The notes below the pieces were generated by a model, which ran no database searches, was not told the origin of the DNA, and was given only the letters and a program-made list of their open reading frames with translations. Source: Desulfobacteraceae bacterium (GTDB taxonomy: Bacteria > Desulfobacterota > DSM-4660 > Desulfatiglandales > B25-G16). From it: a stretch of DNA of 13,973 bases. Position 1 is the stretch's first letter, and each line of letters opens with the position of its first letter. Both the position numbers and the translations under genes were made by a program. Where the stretch lies: NCBI GenBank assembly GCA_030615565.1, contig JAUWZC010000040.1:1-13973 (forward strand). The letters are read 5' to 3'. Positions 6,421-13,157 of this stretch are shown in pieces.

Positions 6421-7680
6421 TCATTCTGACCTCCATATTTTTTCCCCAAGCTTTTTGATCATTCTCCTACACTTTTTTTCTCCATATTTATTATTAGCTT
6501 TTTGAAAAGCATTGAGAGCCTTTTCGTAAACACCTTTTATGTAAAACTTATAGTTGGCATCGACTAGTTTTGGTGTCTCACTTGCTCCTTTTAAATATAA
6601 TTCTCCAGCCTTTTCATAATCTCCTTTCTCATAGGCTAATCTGGCCTTGACTGAGTATTCTTTTGCAACGATCCAGGGTTGGCACTTTGCGCACGGAGAT
6701 AAATCGCTAATGAGCAAATTATATCCTTTTACGTTGTCCATAGTGTGAAAAGAAGTATTCATCAGGCAGGTATCTCCATGGTCATAGACATCAGGTAACA
6801 TGTAGAAAGCGTGCCCGAATTCGTGAGCGAAAACGAAACCACCTAATATCTTATTTTTTAATTCTCTTGATATATTCTCTCTTGTATCACAAATTCCCTC
6901 AATATTACCGTACTCCCCAAATATATTGACCATTAAACTTCTACCATCTAAGGGCACTCGTTTTGGGCTGAAAAATGAACAGCCACCAACCTTAGCGTGC
7001 TTGCATATACAGTGTGGATATGGCGATATAAGGAGATCATATATGATGAGGCCATTCGTAAAGACGATGTCGTATTGATCTTGATTCCACATATACCCCA
7101 GCCACTCGATAAAAGACTGATGTGGAGGGAGCGGCTCTAAAACAAGCTTTTCATTGTCACTTATCTTTAACGACTTCAGCCACTTTATTCTATTGTGATA
7201 TACGGACATTAAATTGTAGAACACGTCATCATAGTTGTTTATGTTTTTATCAGGGAAAAAACTCTTCAATGAGTTGATATCCCACTGTTTTAGAAATCTA
7301 ATGATGTATTCCTTGAATTTTTTTGTATGGAGCAGGAGTAATATTTCAGTTAGGTTCAAGTCATATTGCCAGGCAGTCAATCTTTTATAAAAGTCAATTT
7401 TTCTGTAACTTCTATCTTTGAAAAGGTCTTCCAATGAAATGGTTCCATTATCACGGAAGATTATTTTTATCCTATCTCCAAGCTTAATTGATATTATCCT
7501 CTTTGCTTCTTCCAAAATAGCTTTCATGTCTTCATCAGATAACACTGGTAAGCGATCATCAAATGCTCTTATGGCATCAAGTGTAACTCCTAGACCGCAT
7601 TTATCTTTGGAGTAAATCTGAGAGGCATTCAATAAAATGAGAATGAATACAGACAGTATCGATATAATTACTCTCTTCAT
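6421..7680 (-). CDS. Secreted HExxH metallopeptidase-like protein with C-terminal TPR-like helices
   Basis: 419 residues; ATG at 7680 with only a weak AAAGAA-type ribosome site. Residues 1-24 are a signal peptide. The catalytic signature is H286-E-F-G-H290 followed after six residues by D297 ('HEFGHAFYMLPDVYD'), then 'DTCLMNTSFHTMD' (a Met-turn-like CLM) and 'LSPCAKC' (C330, C333). This order (HExxHx6D, C-x-M, then CxxC) recalls metzincins, and archaemetzincins in particular have CxM and CxxC elements. Here an Asp stands where the third zinc ligand is expected, as in M6/M7-type sites. A cysteine cluster C224, C226 and C234 precedes it. Residues about 338-415 contain a TPR-like unit ('KARLAYEKGDYEKAGELYLKGA') and a second degenerate one. 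Likely a periplasmic or secreted protease; the substrate is unknown. It is alone between two spacer modules. Confidence 0.65.
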   Translation of the reverse strand: MKRVIISILSVFILILLNASQIYSKDKCGLGVTLDAIRAFDDRLPVLSDEDMKAILEEAKRIISIKLGDRIKIIFRDNGTISLEDLFKDRSYRKIDFYKRLTAWQYDLNLTEILLLLHTKKFKEYIIRFLKQWDINSLKSFFPDKNINNYDDVFYNLMSVYHNRIKWLKSLKISDNEKLVLEPLPPHQSFIEWLGYMWNQDQYDIVFTNGLIIYDLLISPYPHCICKHAKVGGCSFFSPKRVPLDGRSLMVNIFGEYGNIEGICDTRENISRELKNKILGGFVFAHEFGHAFYMLPDVYDHGDTCLMNTSFHTMDNVKGYNLLISDLSPCAKCQPWIVAKEYSVKARLAYEKGDYEKAGELYLKGASETPKLVDANYKFYIKGVYEKALNAFQKANNKYGEKKCRRMIKKLGEKIWRSE

Positions 7681-7714
7681 TTTTATTCTTTTTCAATGAG
7701 ATCTTAAGTAGAGG

Positions 7715-7800
7715 TTTCGTGCCAGAAAAGAAACTCACAATCAGCAAAATTTCATTCAAGTATACATTCGGTAGCCACAACATTATAAAATTTTAGAGGC
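7715..7800 (-). repeat. Spacer module copy R7 (weak)
   Basis: Poorly conserved copy between the HAMP gene and the metallopeptidase gene: TTTCGTGCCAGAA (about 7715-7727), AAATTTCATTCAAGTATACA (about 7747-7766) and AACATTATAAAATTTTAG. The order and spacing of GTGCCA and the TTCATTCAAG block agree with other copies. The rest of the 7681-7967 gap shows nothing clear. Confidence 0.3.
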
Positions 7801-7967
7801 TGAGGTCAAATCCTTATCCAAGATTTGTGAGGTCAGGTTTAGACTATTAAACATCATGGTAGGGATGAAACACAGTGCTCTGTCAAGGAACGCAGGGAGG
7901 CTGGCCGAAAGTTGGCAATATCAAAATATCAGAAAGCTTTGTCCTTATGGTGATAAGAATTCACTCA

Positions 7968-8408
7968 TCATTCTGGGGGAGGGCTATCTTTTGTTATAGA
8001 AGCTTTTGCCTTTTTGAGTATATGGATAAGATCATTTATTCTTGCAGCAAGTTCTTGAAGTTCATCACCCTTCCTTAATTTGATATCTCCTACATCTTCT
8101 CCCTTAATCACCATATCGAGCGTCCGCTCTAGGCGATAGACAGGGCCTGCTATACGATGGCTAAAAATGATAGAAAAGGCCACAATGACAAAAAGCAGTG
8201 GTAGAACAAAAAAGAACGATCTGAAAAAGATCTGATACCTGATAAGATTCATTAAATCCTTTGAAATAACCCCCGAAACAACAGGCCATACTGTGATATA
8301 CACCTCAAATCCAATAAAGAGAGAAAGCAGGATTGTAAGGAAGAGGAACCTAAAGGTCAATCCAAGCTGCATTTTTTTCTTTATAAGGTAATGACGTCTT
8401 ATTCTCAT
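7968..8408 (-). CDS. Two-helix membrane protein ending in a HAMP domain (no output domain)
   Basis: 146 residues; ATG at 8408 with GGGAG 6 nt upstream. Two transmembrane helices at about 17-41 and 65-83 flank a short periplasmic loop of about 24 residues, too small for a sensor domain. A HAMP domain follows (about 84-132: 'HRIAGPVYRLERTLDMVIKGEDVGDIKLRKGDELQELAARINDLI') with its conserved Pro89, the Gly-containing linker and the DELQEL start of helix 2. The protein ends about 14 residues later in KDSPPPE, so it has no kinase, cyclase or chemotaxis signalling part. It lies 29 bp after the prepilin gene, almost certainly in the same operon. A role in pilus assembly, or as a membrane adaptor to a separate signalling protein, is inference. 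Confidence 0.8.
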   Translation of the reverse strand: MRIRRHYLIKKKMQLGLTFRFLFLTILLSLFIGFEVYITVWPVVSGVISKDLMNLIRYQIFFRSFFFVLPLLFVIVAFSIIFSHRIAGPVYRLERTLDMVIKGEDVGDIKLRKGDELQELAARINDLIHILKKAKASITKDSPPPE

Positions 8409-8437
8409 CGAAAGCTCCCTTTAACTATTCTTAATAA

Positions 8438-8803
8438 TCACTGTTTAGAGATACGACCATCTTTATCAACCTGATAGACACCGTGTACACCTGGGTGTGT
8501 AGCAGTTATTTCTAGGCTGTCCACGCTTCCATCAACTATATTGAGATTGACTTTTTTACTCTGGCTATAGCCATGCTCTTTGAGAATATCTACAGTGATC
8601 ACACCATCTGGATTATCTGTATGGTAAACGACTGATGCCTTGTAAGCTGCTAAAAGATCCGATTTTAATGTATCTATATAAGCCCTCTCTTGTATGTTCA
8701 ATAGAATAGCAATCCCAATCGTAGCCAATATGCCAATAATGACAATTACTACCATGAGCTCAATTAATGTAAAACCTTTTTGATATTTTTGATAGACTTG
8801 CAT
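8438..8803 (-). CDS. Type IV prepilin-like protein
   Basis: 121 residues. A 10-residue positively charged leader ends in G10, then F11-T-L-I-E15-L and a hydrophobic helix to about residue 36 (MVVIVIIGILATIGIAILL). This is the prepilin signature cut between G10 and F11 by the prepilin peptidase, with Glu at +5 needed for assembly. The C-terminal domain (about 85 residues) is short and lacks a cysteine pair, so there is no classical D-loop disulphide. It ends 'GVHGVYQVDKDGRISKQ', a strand-turn-strand. It could be a major pilin of the short PilA kind or a minor pseudopilin. No Shine-Dalgarno sequence is visible before ATG 8803 (the upstream bases are CCTTCAT), so expression may depend on another signal. 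It is followed 29 bp later by the HAMP gene. Confidence 0.88.
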   Translation of the reverse strand: MQVYQKYQKGFTLIELMVVIVIIGILATIGIAILLNIQERAYIDTLKSDLLAAYKASVVYHTDNPDGVITVDILKEHGYSQSKKVNLNIVDGSVDSLEITATHPGVHGVYQVDKDGRISKQ

Positions 8804-9097
8804 ATGAAGGGTTATAAGTTAAGATCTTTGTTTAGCCTTGAACCATGCGAGAGGTATAAAACCCATCATGTTTAAGATTCATCGACGTGGTTTTATCAAC
8901 AAAGGATATTTTATGGAGATTAATTTTTTTTGTTAAGAATATATCACGTCACTGTCTTTCATTCAAATAAAATATATACACCTGCAACTTGATTACAAAA
9001 ACACAAATAAATATTACGCCCACGTTCTGTGATGTATGAAGGTGTTAAAAATATCCGTTCGGCATATAACAACGTAGTACAGATGTCTTTATAAGTC
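8804..9097. other. Spacer upstream of the pilin gene, no clear feature
   Basis: AT-rich leader of the pilin-HAMP operon. I find no convincing -35/-10 pair and no -24/-12 (GG-N10-GC) sigma54 site. A 20-codon ATG frame on the + strand (9032-9094) extends a little upstream but is too short to call. Confidence 0.3.
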
Positions 9098-9225
9098 CCG
9101 GAAATTTCAGTATTCGTGCCAAACAGGATAGTTGGATTCTATCCTATTTTATTACAACATACAAATACAATACTTGAAAATTTCTGGCTTCCATTCTTTC
9201 CAAGCAGTATGGTGGAGTCCTGATG
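9098..9225 (-). repeat. Spacer module copy R8
   Basis: Copy between the M48 gene and the pilin gene: CCCGGAAATTTCAGTATT (about 9097-9114), CGTGCCA (9115-9121), GGATTCTATCCTATTTTATT (9134-9153), ACAAATACAATACTTGAAAA (9161-9180) and TGGCTTCCATTCTTTCCAAG. It includes a TTGTAT-17-TAGAAT promoter-like pair on the - strand (9164-9159 and 9141-9136). The remaining part, 9226-9469, shows no recognisable gene or strong hairpin. Confidence 0.6.
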
Positions 9226-9469
9226 GATTTAAGTATACATCTGAAATTGTGCGCTTCAGATACGTGTCGGGACCAAGGAATCCGTAGTTTTATGGGATGG
9301 GAGCGCAATGAAGTGAACTAACACATATTGTACTGAGGTCCTGATATCCTAAATTCAAGATTTCTTGCTAAAGTTAGTACCAGCCAAATTTTCTAATTTC
9401 TCACAGTTGATTTGGTAAACGAAACTTCTTCGAGCGAACGAGAGGAATGATGGTGAAGCCGGAACATCT

Positions 9470-10807
9470 CTACTTGTAGTATCCCCATTGCTTCAACCGC
9501 GTATAGGCATATTTAGCCTTCTTACCCTGCCGCACGAGCTGCAAATAACCGTGGTACTCATTGGCGGCTTCCTCAATGTGTTGCATCCCTTCCTGAGCAT
9601 AGCCTTTGAAGAAAATCGTGTTCGGGTTGCCAGGCAACAGTTTTTCATAGGTGTTAAATTCTTGGTAAGCCCCTTCGGAATCCTTGGTGTGGATTTTGGC
9701 AAATCCGCTCAGATGGTAAGCCTGGGCTTCCTGCGGATAAACTTGCTGGGCCTTTTCGGCGTAGGTGATCCCTTCCATGTATTTTTTCTGGAACAGCTTA
9801 CAGGTCGACATTATGACGAGTCCAGTGTAATCATTGGGAGCCAATTTTAACGCTTTCTTAAAATGAGCCTCGGCATCGCCAAATTTCTTCTGCATCATTT
9901 CCTTTTCGCCTTCTTGCATCTCTTCGATGGCGCGCTTTAAGGCGCGCACTTTTACGGTGTGGTCCATATAGCGTTCCCGGTACAAGGGCAGGTTTTCGGT
10001 TGATTTATATTTTGACCGTGAGGTTTCCACAGCAGTCTGATATCGTTCGTCGCTCATTGGGTGGGTGGCAAACATCAACTCGATGGTACTCGGCTTATGT
10101 TTGGATAGGCCTCTGAGCATATCCATCAATCCAATCATCCCCTTGGGACTATATCCTGCTCGAACCATATACTCCATGCCAAGTGCATCCGCCTCCCGTT
10201 CGTTGTCCCTGCTGTAAGAAGCCAGCAACGCTCCGGCACCGACCATGCCCAGCTGGGAAGCCAACTGGCCGTATACAGCACTCCGGGTTCCCGCCAAGAC
10301 AGAAAGCCCGCCGACAATTGCCTGGGTCAATACCCCCTTCGACATCTGTTGTGCGGTATGACGTGCATTCACATGGCCCAGTTCATGCCCCAGCAAGGCG
10401 GCTAGCTCGGCTTCATTTTCAAGAGAGAGCAGAATACCCCGCGTACAGGCGATGCTCCCTCCTGGAAACGCATATGCATTAACATAGTTTGCATTCACCA
10501 CACGGAAAGAGTAAGGCATGTGCGTGCGATGGGTCCGAGCAGCTATCTTTTTCCCGGTTTGGTTGACATAGTCATTCAGCGCCTTATCCTGTGCCATGCC
10601 GTAATCCGCGGAAAACTGATGCGGCGAATTTTGCTTATCAATCTGAATTTCCTGATCTTCCGACACTAGCATCAATTGTGGTCTGCCAGTGACCGCACTC
10701 GTAGCGCACCCAGTCACAAAACCCGCAGCTGACATGGATATGAGCCACAAGAAGTCACGGCGTGTCATGGCATACTTTTTTCCGATCGCTAAAAGATCGT
10801 CTTGCAT
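9470..10807 (-). CDS. M48-family metalloprotease, Tat-type lipoprotein signal, TPR tail (BepA-like)
   Basis: 445 residues. ATG at 10807 follows GGGAGG; the upstream in-frame GTG at 10819 lies on that ribosome site and is rejected. Residues 15-34 read 'TRRDFLWLISMSAAGFVTGC', a twin-arginine motif plus lipobox with C34 as lipid anchor. The M48 core follows: 'YAFPGGSIACTRGILLSLENEAELAALLGHELGHVNARH' with zinc ligands H141 and H145 and catalytic E142. The third-ligand motif 'SRDNEREAD' is at about 199-207, and 'ATHPMSDER' carries the histidine (H249) that acts as a switch in BepA. Residues about 290-440 are TPR repeats ('AEAHFKKALKLAPND', 'GITYAEKAQQVYPQ'). Such proteins degrade or assist misfolded outer-membrane proteins in the periplasm. 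Its codons are richer in G and C than those of its neighbours. It has its own promoter (10926-10954). Confidence 0.9.
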   Translation of the reverse strand: MQDDLLAIGKKYAMTRRDFLWLISMSAAGFVTGCATSAVTGRPQLMLVSEDQEIQIDKQNSPHQFSADYGMAQDKALNDYVNQTGKKIAARTHRTHMPYSFRVVNANYVNAYAFPGGSIACTRGILLSLENEAELAALLGHELGHVNARHTAQQMSKGVLTQAIVGGLSVLAGTRSAVYGQLASQLGMVGAGALLASYSRDNEREADALGMEYMVRAGYSPKGMIGLMDMLRGLSKHKPSTIELMFATHPMSDERYQTAVETSRSKYKSTENLPLYRERYMDHTVKVRALKRAIEEMQEGEKEMMQKKFGDAEAHFKKALKLAPNDYTGLVIMSTCKLFQKKYMEGITYAEKAQQVYPQEAQAYHLSGFAKIHTKDSEGAYQEFNTYEKLLPGNPNTIFFKGYAQEGMQHIEEAANEYHGYLQLVRQGKKAKYAYTRLKQWGYYK

Positions 10808-10925
10808 ATTTCCTCCCACTGATTTGGTACAGGTATCTGGTAACTTGCAGGCAGACTATTGCCTGAGGTTGCCACAATTCGGATGATGTGAGTTGATGGT
10901 GAAAAAATCTTTTTTTTATTGGGAG

Positions 10926-10954
10926 AGTATAGGAAGAAATGGCCTTGTAGTCAA
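10926..10954 (-). promoter_or_regulatory. Sigma70 promoter of the M48 protease gene
   Basis: TTGACT (10954-10949), exactly 17 nt, then TATACT (10931-10926) on the - strand: five of six consensus bases in each box. The leader to ATG 10807 is about 112 nt and contains a run of eight A (10908-10915 region, T on the + strand). Confidence 0.7.
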
Positions 10955-11079
10955 TGAGGATTGAGCAACAACATATGCTTGACTTGGGTTGGTCTATAAC
11001 GCGAATGTTTGTGAAATATGATAGAGTCGAGAAGGGCGTCTTCCGACCTGTTGATCTGTTCACAAGAAAATAAAATTTA

Positions 11080-11165
11080 CCTGATTTTATTCAATAATAC
11101 ACTTGATAGTCATAACATTTTGGGTTTTAAATTTCCTTCAACCATATCAGTGGTTGAAACCTCAG
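11080..11165 (-). repeat. Spacer module copy R9 (truncated)
   Basis: Copy between the glutamine amidotransferase and the M48 gene: ACCTGATTTTATTCAA (11081-11096), TACACTTGATAGTCATAAC, TTTTGGGTTTTAAATTTCC and a local 8-bp inverted repeat TTCAACCA/TGGTTGAA (11137-11144, 11151-11158). It breaks off at about 11165, where the attC-like site of the amidotransferase begins. The terminator and CTATACAA blocks of the full module are missing. Confidence 0.5.
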
Positions 11166-11300
11166 TATTAACGTTTGAGCTAAGCTGAGTGGCGGACCGG
11201 GCTTGCCTCCCTCACAAAACAAAACAATCCCAGGCCCAGCCCACTACCTTAACCGTGTCGATAGCCACATCAGCTTCAGATGCTCCCTTCAAGCCATTTA
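11165..11300 (-). other. attC-like imperfect palindrome at the 3' end of the amidotransferase gene
   Basis: On the gene strand, arms CTgAAGCTGAtGTGGC (11279-11264) and GCCACTCAGCTTAG (11193-11180) pair as a perfect 14-bp stem with two single bulged bases on the same arm. It encloses a loop of about 70 nt. A 7-nt spacer and GTTAATA (11172-11166) follow, in the place of an attC R' box (GTTRRRY). The stop codon is within ATCTAAA, close to an R'' box (RYYYAAC), but 17 nt from the stem, longer than usual. The layout (long stem, two extrahelical bases, large loop) is that of integron attC sites. The bulges are G and T on the coding strand, so C and A on the strand normally recombined, which is not canonical. 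Confidence 0.35.
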
Positions 11301-12017
11301 GATCTTTTCGTTTAGTATTTCGACAAATCGCTTCAACATTTCAGACCCGTGAGGAGTATCTAAACATCTTTCAATAATACGATCAGGGTTATTGTGTTCC
11401 CGAAGTAATGCTTCCCTGTGCTGATTAATATACTCAATAACAATTTCTGCATCAAACTCCGGGTGAAATTGAACGCCCCATGCAGAATTTCCAACGACAA
11501 ATGCCTGATTAATATCTACATCACTGGACGCGAGCAGCTTTGCATTGTCTGGAAGTCTCAACACAGACTGAGTATGGCTCACATGAACTCGCATTGGGGT
11601 GGAAAAACCACCAAAAAGTTTATCCTCTTGCGCATTCTCATTCAGGTTGACCTCAACGGTTCCGAATTCACAACCATTTGGATTATCTCCCACTTCTCCG
11701 CCTAAAGCGTAAGCTATCAATTGGTGTCCGTAGCAAATACCGAGAATCGGAATCTGTCTTTCAACAGCCCCTAGCAACCATTCTCCAGTTCGTTCACTCC
11801 AATCCTGGTGCTCCGTAATCATTGCATGGGAGCCCGAAATAACAACGCCAGATATTCCATCGAACCCGGGAAGTGGGGAACCGCTAAAGACATCAACTAT
11901 GATAGCGCTATCACTATCAACCTGTATTCCAGACAAAATCCAATGCTCAAAATCCCCCCTCTTTGAGACCAGGGATGGAAATGTTTTTCCAGCCTTTATT
12001 ATGAGCACTTTGTCCAT
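11298..12017 (-). CDS. Class I glutamine amidotransferase (GMP synthase-like GATase domain)
   Basis: 239 residues from ATG 12017, which has a weak GAG ribosome site and gives the usual family start 'MDKVLIIKAG'. An ATG 30 nt earlier (12047) is possible. The catalytic triad is visible: C95 in 'GICYGHQL', and H185 and E187 in 'GVQFHPEF'. The oxyanion region 'VVISGSHAMITE' is at 58-69 and the conserved 'EFGTVEV' at 117-123. The protein is a stand-alone GATase releasing ammonia from glutamine, or a gamma-glutamyl hydrolase of the same fold; no acceptor or synthetase domain is fused. The tail 'HREALLREHNNP...' is like small GATases of unknown acceptor. No promoter is visible upstream. Two attC-like palindromes flank it (11165-11300, 12061-12133), suggesting it may have arrived as a cassette; that is inference. 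Confidence 0.85.
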   Translation of the reverse strand: MDKVLIIKAGKTFPSLVSKRGDFEHWILSGIQVDSDSAIIVDVFSGSPLPGFDGISGVVISGSHAMITEHQDWSERTGEWLLGAVERQIPILGICYGHQLIAYALGGEVGDNPNGCEFGTVEVNLNENAQEDKLFGGFSTPMRVHVSHTQSVLRLPDNAKLLASSDVDINQAFVVGNSAWGVQFHPEFDAEIVIEYINQHREALLREHNNPDRIIERCLDTPHGSEMLKRFVEILNEKI

Positions 12018-12060
12018 GGATCTCGGGCCAACCTGTAGTTTAACCATATGCTGTGAGGCT

Positions 12061-12133
12061 GCCTAACCAACCAAACTCACCGGCGGGGATGGAACGCAGC
12101 GGAATAGCGGTCAGGTTGATTCCATTGTTATGT
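12061..12133 (-). other. attC-like imperfect palindrome just upstream of the amidotransferase gene
   Basis: On the gene strand the site ends in GTTAGGC (12067-12061), a perfect attC R' box, 13 nt before ATG 12047. The other end has ACATAAC (12133-12127) in the R'' position. Between them, arms 12118-12107 and 12084-12072 pair in 11 of 13 positions with one bulge, around a GC-rich 22-nt loop. Outer TAAC/GTTA also pair. Spacers are unequal (8 and 4 nt). Length (73 bp), end boxes and position relative to the next gene fit an attC site. No integrase gene is in the window. Confidence 0.4.
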
Positions 12134-12169
12134 GGTGCCCTATGTTTTACCATAGGTCAATAAATTTCG

Positions 12170-12336
12170 ATAAAAAGCAATAATTGTACTTTTTCAACAG
12201 TCTCAACCGTATACCGAAAATTTCGGCTCAATTATCTTCCACAAAATAGCAGCAGTCATAACCCTTTGGCTCAACTGCACCTATACAACATATGGGCATT
12301 CAGATGAAAAAGGCAGAGTCATTACTAACTCTGCCT
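12170..12336 (-). repeat. Spacer module copy R10
   Basis: Copy between the PilZ gene at 12723 and the amidotransferase gene: a CCGAAAATTTCGG palindrome (12208-12220), ATAGCAGCAGTCATAACC (about 12246-12263), CTTTGGCTCAACTGC, CTATACAACATATGGGCATT (12281-12300) and the terminal hairpin at 12311-12336. This is the clearest copy of the terminator half of the module. A small perfect hairpin CCTATG/CATAGG lies just outside it at 12139-12156. Confidence 0.6.
12307..12336 (-). terminator. Rho-independent terminator within R10
   Basis: A perfect 9-bp stem (AGGCAGAGT 12336-12328 in - strand reading order, with ACTCTGCCT 12319-12311), an 8-nt loop, then TTTTT (12311-12307) on the - strand. It lies 387 nt after the PilZ stop codon at 12723, unusually far, because the GC-rich repeat and about 180 bp of other sequence lie between. 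Confidence 0.65.
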
Positions 12337-12443
12337 ATATCATGACTATTTCAAAGCCGAAAAATGTTAAACGGTTCTCATTATACTATCTCAGCACTCT
12401 TATTGAAACGATCTGCCAGTCCTTGATTCTTGTGAGCTCAGTT

Positions 12444-12540
12444 TTTACCGCCGCCCTTTAATGCCCCACCCGGGAGGGTGGGGATGGAGGCGGCTAATGA
12501 ATTATTTCCTTTTTTCAAGACCCGCCCGGAAGGGCGGGGT
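12444..12540. repeat. 97-bp GC-rich double-hairpin repeat, copy 1
   Basis: Contains hairpin 1 (outer GCCGCC/GGCGGC, inner CCCCACCC-GGGA-GGGTGGGG), an AT-rich linker (AATTATTTCCTTTTTTCAA) and hairpin 2 (ACCCGCCC...GGGCGGGGT). It matches copy 2 at 13778-13874 with only four differences in 97 positions. Two unlike hairpins joined by a linker resemble a REP-pair (BIME) or a non-autonomous element mobilised by a TnpA-REP or IS200/IS605-type enzyme; no such enzyme is in the window. Confidence 0.8.
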
Positions 12541-12722
12541 CGTTGACCCTATTCATTGGGTTAGGGAAGTCCCATACTTGAACATCAGGATTATCTAAGA
12601 GTGATATCTCAACTGTTTGCACTGACTGCAACTATAGAAGCCCACCGGTAACCAGCAGTGGTAACATTTTCCTTTATCCTTGTGAAAGGAGATGGGCTAT
12701 GGCGTCTTGAGAGTTGCCCTTA
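12541..12722. other. Spacer between the GC repeat and the PilZ gene; possible structured RNA
   Basis: No gene is seen. On the - strand, right after the PilZ stop codon, come GGGCAAC, GACGCCATAGCCC and, 50 nt later, TGCTGGTTACCGGTGGGC; the last can pair with AGCCCA to close a domain of about 75 nt. The blocks recall conserved parts of the c-di-GMP-I (GEMM) aptamer, but the P2 stem with its GAAA loop is missing, so I do not call a riboswitch. The stretch 12337-12443 on the far side of the repeat shows nothing. Confidence 0.2.
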
Positions 12723-13061
12723 TTATTCATAATCAATTGAGAGAATGTCGCTAAGGAAATGGCGGTCTTCATCAGTAACTTTTACAAAGCAAAAGCCCAT
12801 ATCATAAGTATTTTCGCCATCAGTACTATAAAGATTCGACCAGGACACCTCGCAGTTAAGCTCTATACTCTGTTGATTTGGAGGTCTAATGGAAATCTGA
12901 TAAATTTCATTTAGGCGTAGTGGCTCCTTACAATTGATAAACATACCAACAACAGTAATATCTCTTGTTTCTCCCTCTATTGTACTGTCATCAGTTAATA
13001 CAGTAATGGGCCATCTGACTTTGATTCTTGTGTGTTTGCGTCTTTCGATATTATTAGCCAA
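12723..13061 (-). CDS. Single-domain PilZ protein (c-di-GMP receptor candidate)
   Basis: 112 residues. The start is TTG at 13061, supported by AGGAG 7 nt upstream (13075-13069 region); no in-frame ATG fits. The N-terminal 'ERRKHTRIKV' holds the RxxxR c-di-GMP-binding motif (R8, R12). 'TRDITVVGMFI' (D34 to G39) is the second motif, normally D/NxSxxG, here with Thr for Ser. The remaining beta-barrel includes 'ELNCEVSWSN' and 'YDMGFCFVKV'. It is soluble, with no membrane segment or attached effector domain, so it probably binds c-di-GMP and acts on a partner, for example in motility or type IV pilus control (family knowledge; partner unknown). Promoter-like boxes lie at 13161-13189 within spacer module R11. 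Confidence 0.85.
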   Translation of the reverse strand: MANNIERRKHTRIKVRWPITVLTDDSTIEGETRDITVVGMFINCKEPLRLNEIYQISIRPPNQQSIELNCEVSWSNLYSTDGENTYDMGFCFVKVTDEDRHFLSDILSIDYE

Positions 13062-13157
13062 ATCTGTAACTCCTGCATCCTGTTAAGGTATTTATGGAAA
13101 GATACTCTTTTGTCCTTCTACGAGGTGCCTGAATTATTGAATCCTTGCAAATATGTC

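Noticed and set aside
7601..7783. - strand 60-codon frame overlapping the start of the metallopeptidase gene
   Set aside because: It runs through spacer module R7 and the signal-peptide region in another frame, with no ribosome site.
9488..10886. Several + and - strand frames across the M48 gene
   Set aside because: Shadows of a long, GC-richer gene with clear HELGH and TPR features.
10755..11063. - strand 102-codon frame upstream of the M48 gene
   Set aside because: It spans the M48 promoter and leader, has no ribosome site, and has composition unlike a protein.
11418..11705. + strand 95-codon frame opposite the amidotransferase
   Set aside because: Antisense shadow of a gene with an intact Cys-His-Glu triad.
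12444..12540. Self-cleaving ribozyme (twister or hammerhead) in the GC-rich repeat
   Set aside because: A TTTAATGCCCC stretch recalls the twister cleavage loop, but the pseudoknot strands and AAGGG-type segment are absent, and no CUGAUGA/GAAA core exists.
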